Of a stretch of DNA of 64,000 bases, positions 56,244-64,000 are shown one piece after another. The stretch comes from Candidatus Nitrosopumilus sp. Lineage in GTDB: Archaea; Thermoproteota; Nitrososphaeria; Nitrososphaerales; Nitrosopumilaceae. Where the stretch lies: the NCBI GenBank assembly GCA_028343855.1, contig JAOLZN010000005.1, positions 1-64,000 on the forward strand. Reading direction: 5' to 3'. The notes under the pieces were generated by a model. It saw nothing but the letters and a program-made list of their open reading frames with translations, had not been told where the DNA came from and ran no database searches. Numbering within the stretch: the first letter of the stretch is position 1; every line of letters begins with the position of its first letter. Position numbers and translations under genes: made by a program.

Positions 56244-56705
56244 TTACTTCTCTAAGGAATTTTTTAAATTTTCTAAAGATGCTTCATAAAATGAACCCAT
56301 AAACACCAAAAATTCTAAAAATTGTTTCTCCGACATTTTTTGACTGTTTAGATATGATTGCCATGTCAATTCAGTTATTGTTTTTGTTTTCTTTTTGATT
56401 GAAATCGTTGCAACATAAGCCCTTAATGGAAGGCCTTCTGTGGCAACATATGTGAAATATTCTCCTTTTTCCCATGCTATAATGTGCTCTTCAATTTCAT
56501 TTCCATCTCCAAATGTAATTAGTCTAATTGACCCCACACCTTTTTTCTTTTTAGATAGATATTCTGTTTTTGTTACATCTACTAACCATGAAGTTAATCC
56601 TACTATGTTGCTGATTTTTCTCCAAACTATCTCTTTTGATGCCTTGATTCTGATTGTTTTTTTCACTGTTCCTGTATGAAATGCTTTTTGAGGGCTTTTT
56701 GCCAT
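56244..56705 (-). CDS. SRPBCC-family ligand-binding protein
   Basis: A 153-residue SRPBCC/polyketide-cyclase-like protein: VKKTIRIKASKEIVWRKISNIVGLTSWLVDVTKTEYLSK, then GVGSIRLITFGDGNEIEEHIIAWEKGEYFTYVATEGLP, and a C-terminal helix ending SFYEASLENLKNSLEK. The fold has a hydrophobic cavity; ligand unknown. Confidence 0.82.
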   Translation of the reverse strand: MAKSPQKAFHTGTVKKTIRIKASKEIVWRKISNIVGLTSWLVDVTKTEYLSKKKKGVGSIRLITFGDGNEIEEHIIAWEKGEYFTYVATEGLPLRAYVATISIKKKTKTITELTWQSYLNSQKMSEKQFLEFLVFMGSFYEASLENLKNSLEK

Positions 56706-56781
56706 GACTCTGAGTAATTATCATTGAATTTTAAGATATGTGTAAGAATGATTTTTAATCCCTCTAACATAATCTTATCAA

Positions 56782-58062
56782 ATGGTATTTGGATGGGGTA
56801 AAAAAAAGCAAGTGGAAGAACCTGTTGAACGTAAAGCAATCAATCAAAATATCGAACTTTCTGATGTTTCTAAAATTATAGACGATTTAAGTAAATTGAG
56901 AGAATCTCAAACTCTTTCTGAAATAAAAAATTTGAGAAATAGTACTGCTCCTCTTATTGATGATTTAATGAAAATAGGCATTGTTCTTGAAAAAGATGAT
57001 CTAAATATTGATGATATTGATAAACACTTAGCTATAATTGTTGTGAGGGGAAAAAAACAAGTTATTGATATTTTGAAAAAAGATGTAAAGAATTTAATTC
57101 AAGTTTCTACAATTGATGATGCAAAAAAATTAGATTATTTTTTGACTCAACTTCTTAAAAAAGTTGGTGACGTTTTAGGAAGACAAACTAGAGTGATTCA
57201 TATTTTTGCAAAAAAATATGCAAATCAATTAACTGACAATCTAAAAATTATGAATGAAAATTCTGATAATATTTCACAACTTTTAAAACATTATGCATCT
57301 AGACAATCTACTTTTGAAGAAATTAATGAAATGTTGATTAAAATTAAATCCCTTAATCAAGAACATTCTGATAAAACAAAAAGGAATTCTGAGATATTAT
57401 TAAATTTAAAATCTATTGAAGAAAAAAAGATCTTGCTACAGAAATCTTTGGATGAGATTCATGCCTCAGAAAATTATAGAAATTATGTTGATTTAGAAAG
57501 TAAACTGAATCAATTTTCTAATCAAAAATCTACTATTAAATCTGAAATTGATACACAATTTACAAAAATCTCTCGTCCTTTAGGTCGATATGCATATGCA
57601 TCATCATTGGATAAGGAACAAACAAAAATTTTGTCTACTTTGGTAGATAATCCATTTGATGCACTTGTGCCTGAAAACTTTGATTCTATAATCGTTATTT
57701 TAGAAAATATTAGAAAAGGAATCTCTACGGGTTCTATATCTGTAAAAGATACTCAAAAAATGATGTCTCAATTGACTGAAACAGAAGAATCTTTGAATAC
57801 TTTCATAAAAAAAGTATCTGATTACAATGACACTTTTAATTCTATGAAAAATGATCTTACTAGTTTGAAACCTGATAATTTGACAACTCTTGAAAATAAT
57901 ATTTCTAAAAATAATAATTCTGAAACTGATTCTCATGAAAAATCTAAAATCATTTTATCTGAAATTAACGACATTGATACTCAAATCCCTGATATTATAT
58001 CTAAAATTGAAGGTAAATTACAATTATTTTCAAATACTAAATACAATATATCACGATCTTAA
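56782..58062 (+). CDS. Large coiled-coil protein, 426 aa
   Basis: MVFGWGKKK at the N-terminus, then a long, almost entirely helical protein with coiled-coil stretches (for example SLNQEHSDKTKRNSEILLNLK and LESKLNQFSNQKSTIKSEID). There is a conserved-looking central segment RPLGRYAYASSLDKEQTKILSTLVDNPFDALVPENFDSIIVILENIRKG. The protein is soluble and K/E/S/N-rich. Not an SMC protein (no P-loop). Its downstream partner (31 bases away) is a JAMM protease; the two look co-transcribed. Role unknown. Confidence 0.75.
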   Translation: MVFGWGKKKQVEEPVERKAINQNIELSDVSKIIDDLSKLRESQTLSEIKNLRNSTAPLIDDLMKIGIVLEKDDLNIDDIDKHLAIIVVRGKKQVIDILKKDVKNLIQVSTIDDAKKLDYFLTQLLKKVGDVLGRQTRVIHIFAKKYANQLTDNLKIMNENSDNISQLLKHYASRQSTFEEINEMLIKIKSLNQEHSDKTKRNSEILLNLKSIEEKKILLQKSLDEIHASENYRNYVDLESKLNQFSNQKSTIKSEIDTQFTKISRPLGRYAYASSLDKEQTKILSTLVDNPFDALVPENFDSIIVILENIRKGISTGSISVKDTQKMMSQLTETEESLNTFIKKVSDYNDTFNSMKNDLTSLKPDNLTTLENNISKNNNSETDSHEKSKIILSEINDIDTQIPDIISKIEGKLQLFSNTKYNISRS

Positions 58063-58093
58063 AATTAATTTACTTAGAATTTGAAGTCTTCTT

Positions 58094-58516
58094 ATGTTTT
58101 TTAAAAATAACAAAATCGAACGTAAGGTCTTACTTGATAAAAGTGTCTTAGATAGTATTGTGACCTTTTGTAAAATGAAGCATCCTAATGAAGGCATTTT
58201 GATATTGAAAGGAAAATCTAAAAATGGTCAAATCAAAATTGATGGATTAGCTATTCCTCCATTTAATTTCACAGGTCCTACATTTGCAGGATTTCCACAT
58301 TCTTTCTTGCCATTTGATAATAGCTATATTGGCATTGTTCATTCTCACCCTTCAGGTTCAGCTGAACCTTCTGTAACTGATTTGAATAATTTTTTTGGTT
58401 TGGTTTCGTTAATTATTCAATCTCCGTATGATGATGATTCCATTTTTGCATGGGATAGTGGTGGCAACACAATTCCATTATCTATAAACGATGAACATGA
58501 AACAGAGAAAAACTGA
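58094..58516 (+). CDS. JAMM/MPN-domain metalloprotease
   Basis: A 140-residue single-domain JAMM protease. The motif is complete: E33 (HPNEGIL), H83 and H85 (HSHP), then S93 and D96 (SAEPSVTDLNNF), i.e. E...H-x-H-x7-S-x2-D. JAMM enzymes remove ubiquitin-like modifiers (SAMPs in archaea). Near-perfect motif, so active. It lies between a coiled-coil gene and a zinc-ribbon membrane gene in the same direction. No ubiquitin-like protein or E1 is nearby. Confidence 0.9.
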   Translation: MFFKNNKIERKVLLDKSVLDSIVTFCKMKHPNEGILILKGKSKNGQIKIDGLAIPPFNFTGPTFAGFPHSFLPFDNSYIGIVHSHPSGSAEPSVTDLNNFFGLVSLIIQSPYDDDSIFAWDSGGNTIPLSINDEHETEKN

Positions 58517-58554
58517 CAAAGCTTTATAACCTTTTTTAAGGAACTTTTAGTGAT

Positions 58555-58899
58555 TTGAATCCTCAATTAAAAAAATATTATATTTTTCTTGGTGCATCAC
58601 TTGTATTTAGTATTGGTTTGCAAATTGTTTTAGGTTATCTTGGTGTTCCTTGGTTTATCAGCATTGGACTAGTTATGGCAATATTTATTTTACTTCCAAT
58701 GTATATGCGAAGACGACAAATGGGACAAATGGGAAATTATGGCGGTAGCTCAAGTGGCGCTGGAGGTGGATTCTTTGGAAGTGGAGGCGGACAAAGTGAT
58801 TCCACAAATGTTCGTTATGTATGTCTTGTTTGTAACAATAAACACAAAGGTGGCTCATGTCCTCGATGTGGTTCAAAAATGCAAAGAGCTGATTTTTAG
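58555..58899 (+). CDS. Membrane protein with C-terminal zinc ribbon
   Basis: Starts at TTG 58555. Two membrane segments (about residues 9-27 and 30-48), then a basic turn (RRRQMGQ), a Gly/Ser-rich flexible linker (GGSSSGAGGGFFGSGGG) and a C-terminal zinc ribbon (YVCLVCNNKHKGGSCPRCGSKMQRADF: CxxC...CxxC). The ribbon probably lies in the cytosol. Follows the JAMM gene by 38 bases. Function unknown. Confidence 0.75.
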   Translation: MNPQLKKYYIFLGASLVFSIGLQIVLGYLGVPWFISIGLVMAIFILLPMYMRRRQMGQMGNYGGSSSGAGGGFFGSGGGQSDSTNVRYVCLVCNNKHKGGSCPRCGSKMQRADF

Positions 58900-58907
58900 G
58901 AAAAAAA

Positions 58908-59225
58908 ATGACTTTAGAAGAATTAAGAAAAAAAGCCCTATATCAAAACTCTATTGAGATATGGATTGGAATTAGTGAAGAGAAAAAACTAGACTGGGTT
59001 GATACTGATAATTATCAAAAGTTTATTGCATTTCTTTTAAAAAATGAACTAAGCATGAAACAAATGACTATTTGTTTTGATGAATCTGATAATGCATCTT
59101 ATGGGGGTCACAGCAAAAAGGTATTTGCTAATAATTTGGCTGCAATCAATGACGTAAATTCACATTGTTATTCAATAAAATTGAAGGATACTGCAATTGA
59201 ATTAATTCGAAAATTTGAACTCTAA
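58908..59225 (+). CDS. Hypothetical protein, 105 aa
   Basis: ATG 58908, eight bases after the zinc-ribbon gene. A soluble 105-residue protein (MTLEELRKKALYQNSIEIWIG ...) with no recognised motif. Convergent with dppC, five bases apart. Confidence 0.65.
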   Translation: MTLEELRKKALYQNSIEIWIGISEEKKLDWVDTDNYQKFIAFLLKNELSMKQMTICFDESDNASYGGHSKKVFANNLAAINDVNSHCYSIKLKDTAIELIRKFEL

Positions 59226-59230
59226 TTTGA

Positions 59231-60604
59231 CTATCTTTTTAATTTTGGATTAATTATTGAATCTAGAGCATTTCCAATAAATACAAATGCCAAACCTGTG
59301 ATTGCAATCATTATTCCTGGAGGTATTATCCACCACCAAAGTCCTCTTGCGGCTGCACCAAATATGTTTGCATCATGCAATATTTGTCCCCATGTTGGAA
59401 ATGATGGATCTCCTAATCCTAGGAAACTTAATCCAGCTTCTGTGGTAATTGCGGCTGGAACTGATATGGCAACACTTGCAAATGCATATGGGAGTAATTG
59501 TGGTAAAATATGCTTGAAAATCATTTTTGAATCTTTTTGACCCATCATGGTGGCTGCTTCCACATACCCTCTAGTTTTGATTTGAAGTGACATACTTCTT
59601 GCCACTTTTGCAATTCCTACCCAACCAAAAATCATTAAAAATCCAATCATCACAAATATGCTGTTGCTGATTGTTACAGAAAGAATAATTAAAAATGGTA
59701 ATGCCGGCAATGCGTAAATCACATCATTAAATCTCATTAACGCTTCATCTGTTTTTTTACCTTTGAATCCTGAATAAACTCCATAAACCAATCCTGCAAC
59801 TACTGATGCTATTGAAACGACTAGACCGATGAATAATGCTAGTGGAGTTCCCCACAATAATCCTATGGCTAAATCCCTTCGTAATTCATCTGTTCCCATT
59901 ATTCCAAATGCTTTTCCGCCTATGATTAAATTTGATTTTATGATTTCGCTTTTTTCATTAATTTCGTACAGATTAATTAAAAATACATAATTTCCTTTTA
60001 ATGGCTCATTACGTTCTGTTTTTGAAAAAATTATGTCTTCTGCAGATAAATTGTCTATTTGAAATCTAAATTTTTCATTATTTAATAATAATTCTTTTTT
60101 AATTATTGCATCTGTTGAAAATATTTTGTCTTCGTGATTTGTTATGGCATTGGAATGTGGGAGTGCTGTTGAAATTAATTTTATTTCAATTCCATCTGGT
60201 CTAATTACTGACATTTCAAGTAATGGCGAATTGATGTATTCTGCTGTATATGAATAAATAAAATCATTTGGAAATTGATCATACTCAAAATTAAAACTAA
60301 ACTGATATGATGATAAATTTATTTCTTGATTTGACTTTTTTTCAATATTTGGATTCATCAAAATTTTGTGTTCTGGAATTTTTTCAAACACCAATAAATT
60401 TACCCATACTGGTATTGCTGTTTTTGGATATGTCATCCAACTATTTGGATTATTCCATTCTTGAAAAGTTTCTACTGGAAAAATTATTATCGTAATTATT
60501 GATATTATGATTAACATTCCTAGAATAATGATTCCTGCAATCCCCATTTTGCTTCTAAAAAATTCTCTTTTGATATCTTGTGGTGTAATACTACTCATTT
60601 TCAT
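59231..60604 (-). CDS. Oligopeptide/dipeptide-type ABC permease DppC-like, with long extracytoplasmic insertion
   Basis: A 457-residue permease, longer than the usual ~300. The permease core is standard: RDLAIGLLWGTPLALFIGLVVSIASVVAGLVYGVYSG, MFNDVIYALPALPFLIILSV and the EAA-loop TRGYVEAATMMGQKDSKMIFKHILPQLLPYAFASV. The extra length is an insertion of about 160-190 residues between TM1 (~20-42) and TM2, probably outside the membrane. Its ATG overlaps the dppB-like stop (TAATG), so they are translationally coupled. Confidence 0.9.
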   Translation of the reverse strand: MKMSSITPQDIKREFFRSKMGIAGIIILGMLIIISIITIIIFPVETFQEWNNPNSWMTYPKTAIPVWVNLLVFEKIPEHKILMNPNIEKKSNQEINLSSYQFSFNFEYDQFPNDFIYSYTAEYINSPLLEMSVIRPDGIEIKLISTALPHSNAITNHEDKIFSTDAIIKKELLLNNEKFRFQIDNLSAEDIIFSKTERNEPLKGNYVFLINLYEINEKSEIIKSNLIIGGKAFGIMGTDELRRDLAIGLLWGTPLALFIGLVVSIASVVAGLVYGVYSGFKGKKTDEALMRFNDVIYALPALPFLIILSVTISNSIFVMIGFLMIFGWVGIAKVARSMSLQIKTRGYVEAATMMGQKDSKMIFKHILPQLLPYAFASVAISVPAAITTEAGLSFLGLGDPSFPTWGQILHDANIFGAAARGLWWWIIPPGIMIAITGLAFVFIGNALDSIINPKLKR

Positions 60605-61656
60605 TACTCCGAACTTGTACGAATCCTAGGATCAAAATACCCATAAAGTAAATCTGAAATGAATATGCTTGCTAGGAAAAATACTGTGAGAATGTATGTT
60701 GCACCAATAATCACCGGCAAATCCATTACGGTAATTGCTTCAAAATAGAGTCTTCCCATTCCAGGCCAATCAAACACAGCTTCAGTAATTATTGCTCCTC
60801 CTAATGAGCCTGATAAACTAAGTGCTAAAATTGTAATTATTGGTGGCGCTGCATTTTTCAATGCATGTGTATATGTAATTTTATTTTGTTTTATCCCGAT
60901 TGCTTTTTTTGCTGTAATGAAATCCTCCTGCATAATTCCTACCATAAAATTTCTCACTAAATATGCCCATGAACCAAATCCTATCATGACAATTGTGATT
61001 AGTGGTAATACCATGTGATACAATAAAGCTCCAATGTATTCTGGACTTGATGATGGGATATCTGGGGTAGCTCTTGCTGGAAATATTTGATATGTAAAAG
61101 CAAATAAAAATATCATCAACATCCCAATCCACCACACTGGAAAACTGGAACTAATAATTGCAAAACTTGATGTTATACGATCTATCAAAGACCCAATTCT
61201 GCTTGCAGAAAAGGCCCCTAGAAAAATCCCTATTATTGAAATTAATATTGTGGCTGTTGTAAATAATAAAATTGTTCTTGGAAGTTTTTCAAAAATAATA
61301 TCTTTTACATCTGATGATCCTAAATCACTAGTTAGAAAAGTTGCTTGTCCAAAATCTAATAATATTATTTTGTACATTGTTAACCCAATTCTTTGAGGCG
61401 AGTACCATGGTTCATCTAGACCTAAATTTTTTATTCGTTGTTCTGTTTGACTTTCAATAAATGACTCAAACTCTTGAACTGATGAAAAACTTTCAACCAT
61501 TGCCGGATTTTCAGTAATTTCAGATCTAACTTGAAACACCACTCCTTGTTTTAGAATCGTATCCATGTTGGAACCGACGAGCATTATGGTGATTAGTAAT
61601 GTGATTAGCAGTACGCCAAACATTGTAACTGCACGTTTAGCAATGTATTTTTTCAT
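60604..61656 (-). CDS. Oligopeptide/dipeptide-type ABC permease DppB-like
   Basis: A 350-residue permease. Start at ATG 61656 (MKKYIAKRAVTMFGVLLITLLI) because the longer frame to 61737 would overlap the divergent 61715 gene. Typical DppB order: N-terminal TM, a longish extracytoplasmic loop, IKQNKITYTHALKNAAPPIITILALSLSGSLGGAIITEAVFDWPGMG (EAA loop and signature) and a final TM. It forms a heterodimer with the DppC-like protein. No binding protein or ATPase adjoins; one ATPase is at 3615-4550. Confidence 0.9.
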   Translation of the reverse strand: MKKYIAKRAVTMFGVLLITLLITIMLVGSNMDTILKQGVVFQVRSEITENPAMVESFSSVQEFESFIESQTEQRIKNLGLDEPWYSPQRIGLTMYKIILLDFGQATFLTSDLGSSDVKDIIFEKLPRTILLFTTATILISIIGIFLGAFSASRIGSLIDRITSSFAIISSSFPVWWIGMLMIFLFAFTYQIFPARATPDIPSSSPEYIGALLYHMVLPLITIVMIGFGSWAYLVRNFMVGIMQEDFITAKKAIGIKQNKITYTHALKNAAPPIITILALSLSGSLGGAIITEAVFDWPGMGRLYFEAITVMDLPVIIGATYILTVFFLASIFISDLLYGYFDPRIRTSSE

Positions 61657-61714
61657 ACTCAATACTCTTTTTTGATAGAAATCGTTTATAATATTATTAG
61701 ATTTTGAGCATGAT

Positions 61715-61963
61715 ATGAGCAGTCCTGCTACTATCAAAAAAGCAAAAAAACTCGTTGATGATGGTTGTATATCTAAAATTGAATCTGATTTATTTCAAAT
61801 TAGATCTTCTTCAGACCCCAACAAATCATATTTTGTAACATCTGATACTTGTGAATGTTTTGGATTCAAAAATTATTACAAATTCCATCATGGTAATGGA
61901 CAAAAAGCTAATTGTTCACATTTAGAGGCAATTAGAATTTTTAAAAAAGAGAATTCTGATTAA
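61715..61963 (+). CDS. SWIM-type zinc-finger protein
   Basis: An 82-residue protein with the SWIM motif C-x-C...C-x-H: CECFGFKNYYKFHH and later NCSHLEAIRIFK. SWIM domains bind DNA or proteins. Divergent from the permease genes and convergent (shared TTAA) with the ArsC-like gene. Confidence 0.8.
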   Translation: MSSPATIKKAKKLVDDGCISKIESDLFQIRSSSDPNKSYFVTSDTCECFGFKNYYKFHHGNGQKANCSHLEAIRIFKKENSD

Positions 61964-62298
61964 TTTTTAATTTCTTTAGGATCTACTTTTCCAACTAATG
62001 CTTTATCTTTCAAAATTATGATTGGACGTAAAATTAATCCAGGATGTTTTACCATTAATTTAATTATTTCTGAATCTGTTTTTTTATTTTGATCTAATTT
62101 CATCTCTTTGTATGTCTTGTCTCTTTTCCTAAGTAATTCTATTGGTTTTTTCCCTGTCATTTTTATTATTTTTTTTAATTCTACTTCTGTAAATGGATCC
62201 TTAAAAAAATCCCTTGTATCCACATCCATCTTCATTCTCTCGAATTCATTAATTGTTTTTTTGCATGTTATACAGGATGATTTATGATAAATTTTCAA
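61960..62298 (-). CDS. ArsC/Spx-family protein
   Basis: A 112-residue thioredoxin-fold protein: SSCITCKKTINEFERMKMDVDTRDFFKDP with CxxC at residues 9-12, and GLILRPIIILKDKALVG near the end (the R of LLRP-type). Family members are arsenate reductases or Spx-like regulators. The CxxC (rather than a lone Cys) fits the Spx/MgsR-like group. Substrate unknown. Confidence 0.85.
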   Translation of the reverse strand: MKIYHKSSCITCKKTINEFERMKMDVDTRDFFKDPFTEVELKKIIKMTGKKPIELLRKRDKTYKEMKLDQNKKTDSEIIKLMVKHPGLILRPIIILKDKALVGKVDPKEIKN

Positions 62299-62377
62299 TT
62301 ACATTTATTTTTAAAATATGCCTTTAAAACCTTTAATTAAAGAAATACTCAAATTCATCTATTGGATATGAATAACT

Positions 62378-62512
62378 ATGATTTGTGCTGCATGTGAAGC
62401 TAGAAAACATTTTGAATGCATTGATTGCATGAGTAATCATCAAACTCATTTATGTACTTGTGATTGTCATGATGAGAATACTAAACCTCATGAAGTAGGA
62501 AAATCCCATTAA
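62378..62512 (+). CDS. Tiny Cys/His-rich protein, 44 aa
   Basis: ATG 62378 to TAA 62510-62512. The product is packed with zinc ligands: two CxxC pairs (CAAC, CIDC), then a CTCDCH run, and eight Cys plus several His residues in 44 residues. It begins MICAACEARKHFECIDCMSN. It could bind one or two metal ions. Shares TTAA with the convergent PAC2 gene. Easily missed by length cut-offs. Confidence 0.7.
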   Translation: MICAACEARKHFECIDCMSNHQTHLCTCDCHDENTKPHEVGKSH

Positions 62513-63198
62513 TTTCTAAATTTTTGATCTACTTCTTGTGCTAACATTTCTAATTCTTCAGTATTACCAAATTTTCTATAAGTTAATTTTTCAATTGTTT
62601 TGATAATACTGATTGCAGCTCGATATTGCGGTATTTCTGGTTTATTTAATTCTCCATACATGCCTATTCCTTGAATTTCATACTTTTTTGCAAATCCTAG
62701 TATCAGTCCATTAAATCCTGTAATCAATGATTTTTGAGGGGTCATTTCCAATTCTAATTTCTCCATTTGTTTTCTTAATCCTTTTGAAGTTGTAGTTACA
62801 TATGTTCTGGGCTTATTTTTTAAAACTCTGTTGGTGTGAAACCCTCCTAATGTGTAAATAAATTTTGCAGAATATTTTTGTGCGGTTTCAATTACATCTT
62901 GACATAATATATTTAATTCATTATTATTTTGTGGTTGACCGTTCCCTCCTCCAAAAATTATTAGATCGTCTGTGTATTTGTATTCCCAACTTTCATTTGG
63001 TAGATCTATATCTCCTCCATTATCTACTACGTAAGTTGGAAATGAAACTTTAGCTGTTCTAAATGATTTTGTTTTTAATGTTTTATTTATGAAATTAATT
63101 ACTATGCTTCCCACATTTCCCATGTCTTGCATTGCTGCAATTATGAGTGGTTTTGTAATGTTTGGCTCTTCATTTTGAATAAATTCCATATTTTCCAT
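62509..63198 (-). CDS. PAC2-family protein (proteasome assembly chaperone-like)
   Basis: A 229-residue PAC2 domain: PLIIAAMQDMGNVGSIVINFI, LIIFGGGNGQPQNNNELNILCQDVIETAQKYSAKFIYTLGGFHTN and SLITGFNGLILGFAKKYEIQGIGMYGEL, the standard alternation of the family. Archaeal PAC2 proteins are related to proteasome assembly factors. No proteasome gene is in this window. Confidence 0.9.
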   Translation of the reverse strand: MENMEFIQNEEPNITKPLIIAAMQDMGNVGSIVINFINKTLKTKSFRTAKVSFPTYVVDNGGDIDLPNESWEYKYTDDLIIFGGGNGQPQNNNELNILCQDVIETAQKYSAKFIYTLGGFHTNRVLKNKPRTYVTTTSKGLRKQMEKLELEMTPQKSLITGFNGLILGFAKKYEIQGIGMYGELNKPEIPQYRAAISIIKTIEKLTYRKFGNTEELEMLAQEVDQKFRN

Positions 63199-63424
63199 TT
63201 TTTTATTTAATTTTAAACCTATGTTACAATATTTTATGAAAATTGATTTTGATGTTTTTTATTTAATAAGATTGCTGATAATTTGAGCCTAATTGCAATT
63301 TTATTTTGTACCAGCTCTGACATTATATGTTATATTTTAACTCTTCTTGATTTTATTTTTTTAGAATTAAGATATTTCACAACCTGAAGATTCATAAGAC
63401 AAAAAAAATTCCTAGCTACAAATT

Positions 63425-64000
63425 ATGGCAACATCACTAGAAAATTATGGTACATTGGAATACGTTCAGGATAAATATTCTAAACTCTGGTGTTGGAAAA
63501 TTACAGGTGATTTGGCTATTGATAAGATATCTAGTTTAACCTCAAAAGCCTGGTATGGTGAGAATGAACATGAAGTAATAATTGAAGATTCTACAGAAAG
63601 TATCAAACAACTAAAACTTCTGATGGATCGCTATCCTTTAGAAATTCTATCTAAAACTGTGTGGCAAAGAAAAATTGTAAAAACTTATGCTCCAAAACCT
63701 ACGTTGCCACCTATTAAACACAAGCTAAAAAGAGCAAAAACTGGCGAACAGTTTAGAGGCAAACTTATGAATTTTCAAAAAGAAGGTTTGGATTTCCTGT
63801 TGAAATCTTCTGGGAATGCATTACTTGCAGATGAAATGGGTCTTGGAAAAACTGTCCAAACTTTATCATACGTCTCCACAGAAAAACAAACTTTTCCTGT
63901 TCTTATTGTTGCTCCTTTGGTCACTCTAAATAATTGGGAACGTGAGATTGAAAAATTTCTTAAGAAAAAAAGTCGAAATGGTAGAATTCTTGAATCTGAA
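63425..64000 (+). CDS. SNF2-family DEAD-like helicase (N-terminal part)
   Basis: ATG 63425, open to the window end (192 codons). After an N-terminal region, LMNFQKEGLDFLLKSSGNALLADEMGLGKTVQTLSYV carries the Q-like motif and Walker A (DEMGLGKT, near residue 139). Then VLIVAPLVTLNNWEREIEKFL gives motif Ia. It is an SNF2/SWI2 translocase; the C-terminal helicase half is outside. The gap at 63199-63424 (226 bp) shows only AT-rich promoter-like sequence. Confidence 0.88.
   Translation, partial: MATSLENYGTLEYVQDKYSKLWCWKITGDLAIDKISSLTSKAWYGENEHEVIIEDSTESIKQLKLLMDRYPLEILSKTVWQRKIVKTYAPKPTLPPIKHKLKRAKTGEQFRGKLMNFQKEGLDFLLKSSGNALLADEMGLGKTVQTLSYVSTEKQTFPVLIVAPLVTLNNWEREIEKFLKKKSRNGRILESE

Noticed and set aside
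60604-61737. Longer start for the DppB-like gene at 61737
   Set aside because: It would add a non-homologous stretch and overlap the divergent SWIM gene; the ATG at 61656 gives the expected N-terminus.

Overview
The window looks like a stretch of chromosome from a marine ammonia-oxidising archaeon of the Nitrosopumilus type (Thaumarchaeota/Nitrososphaerota). The protein-coding DNA is visibly AT-rich and there is a complete archaeal 16S-23S rRNA operon. Marker genes fit this group: EF-1A followed by S10 and RNA polymerase subunit P, the division protein CdvA, a DnaJ-ferredoxin fusion, archaeal FEN-1 and ATP-dependent DNA ligase, bifunctional FBP aldolase/phosphatase, and a 3-hydroxyacyl-CoA dehydrogenase of the kind used in the 3-hydroxypropionate/4-hydroxybutyrate CO2-fixation cycle. 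I see no transposase, integrase, CRISPR array or prophage. The assignment rests on gene content read by eye; no database search was run.

Layout. 1-5.4 kb: a partial secreted protein, aspS with a zinc/KH-like partner, an oligopeptide-type ABC ATPase and small proteins. 5.4-14.4 kb: two DedA-type membrane proteins, an overlapping tldD/UDG/MPG operon, a PIN-ATPase-KH protein, a DtxR-type regulator, a DUF192 protein and a TauE/SafE permease, closed by a hairpin terminator. 14.4-22.1 kb: a two-domain SDR protein with a MaoC-like partner, the tRNA-splicing endonuclease, a DUF47 protein, DNA ligase and FBP aldolase/phosphatase. 22.2-32.7 kb: EF-1A/S10/RpoP, several small zinc proteins, 3-hydroxyacyl-CoA dehydrogenase, HIT, DnaJ-ferredoxin, two cupins, TPR and a glutamate-1-semialdehyde-aminomutase-like enzyme.

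32.8-38.0 kb is the rRNA operon. It has a promoter, long processing stems around both 16S and 23S (the 23S stem with a bulge-helix-bulge-like centre), no tRNA in the spacer and no 5S seen. It ends in six perfect, contiguous 42-bp repeats, each carrying a hairpin followed by a T-rich tract.

38.0-50.5 kb: an RDD membrane protein, a methyltransferase, msrA and msrB, UspA, a phosphoribosyltransferase, a PUA protein, homoserine dehydrogenase, a duplicated ThyX-like protein, cdvA, an AMP-forming acetyl-CoA synthetase, a PAS protein, fen and tRNA-Ser(CGA). 50.5-64 kb: a large secreted glycoprotein-like protein, nitroreductase, many small proteins, a coiled-coil/JAMM/zinc-ribbon cluster, oligopeptide ABC permeases, ArsC-like, PAC2, and the start of a SNF2 helicase.

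Themes. Genes are densely packed, often overlapping in operons, and several convergent pairs share a TTAA tetranucleotide as both stop codons. TTG starts and leaderless starts (TATA box about 26 nt before the start codon) recur. About a dozen very small proteins, many of them Cys/His-rich, are described here although they are easily missed. The most interesting items are the MCR-like double SDR, the rRNA-distal 42-bp repeat array, the degenerate double ThyX, and the coiled-coil/JAMM/zinc-ribbon cluster.
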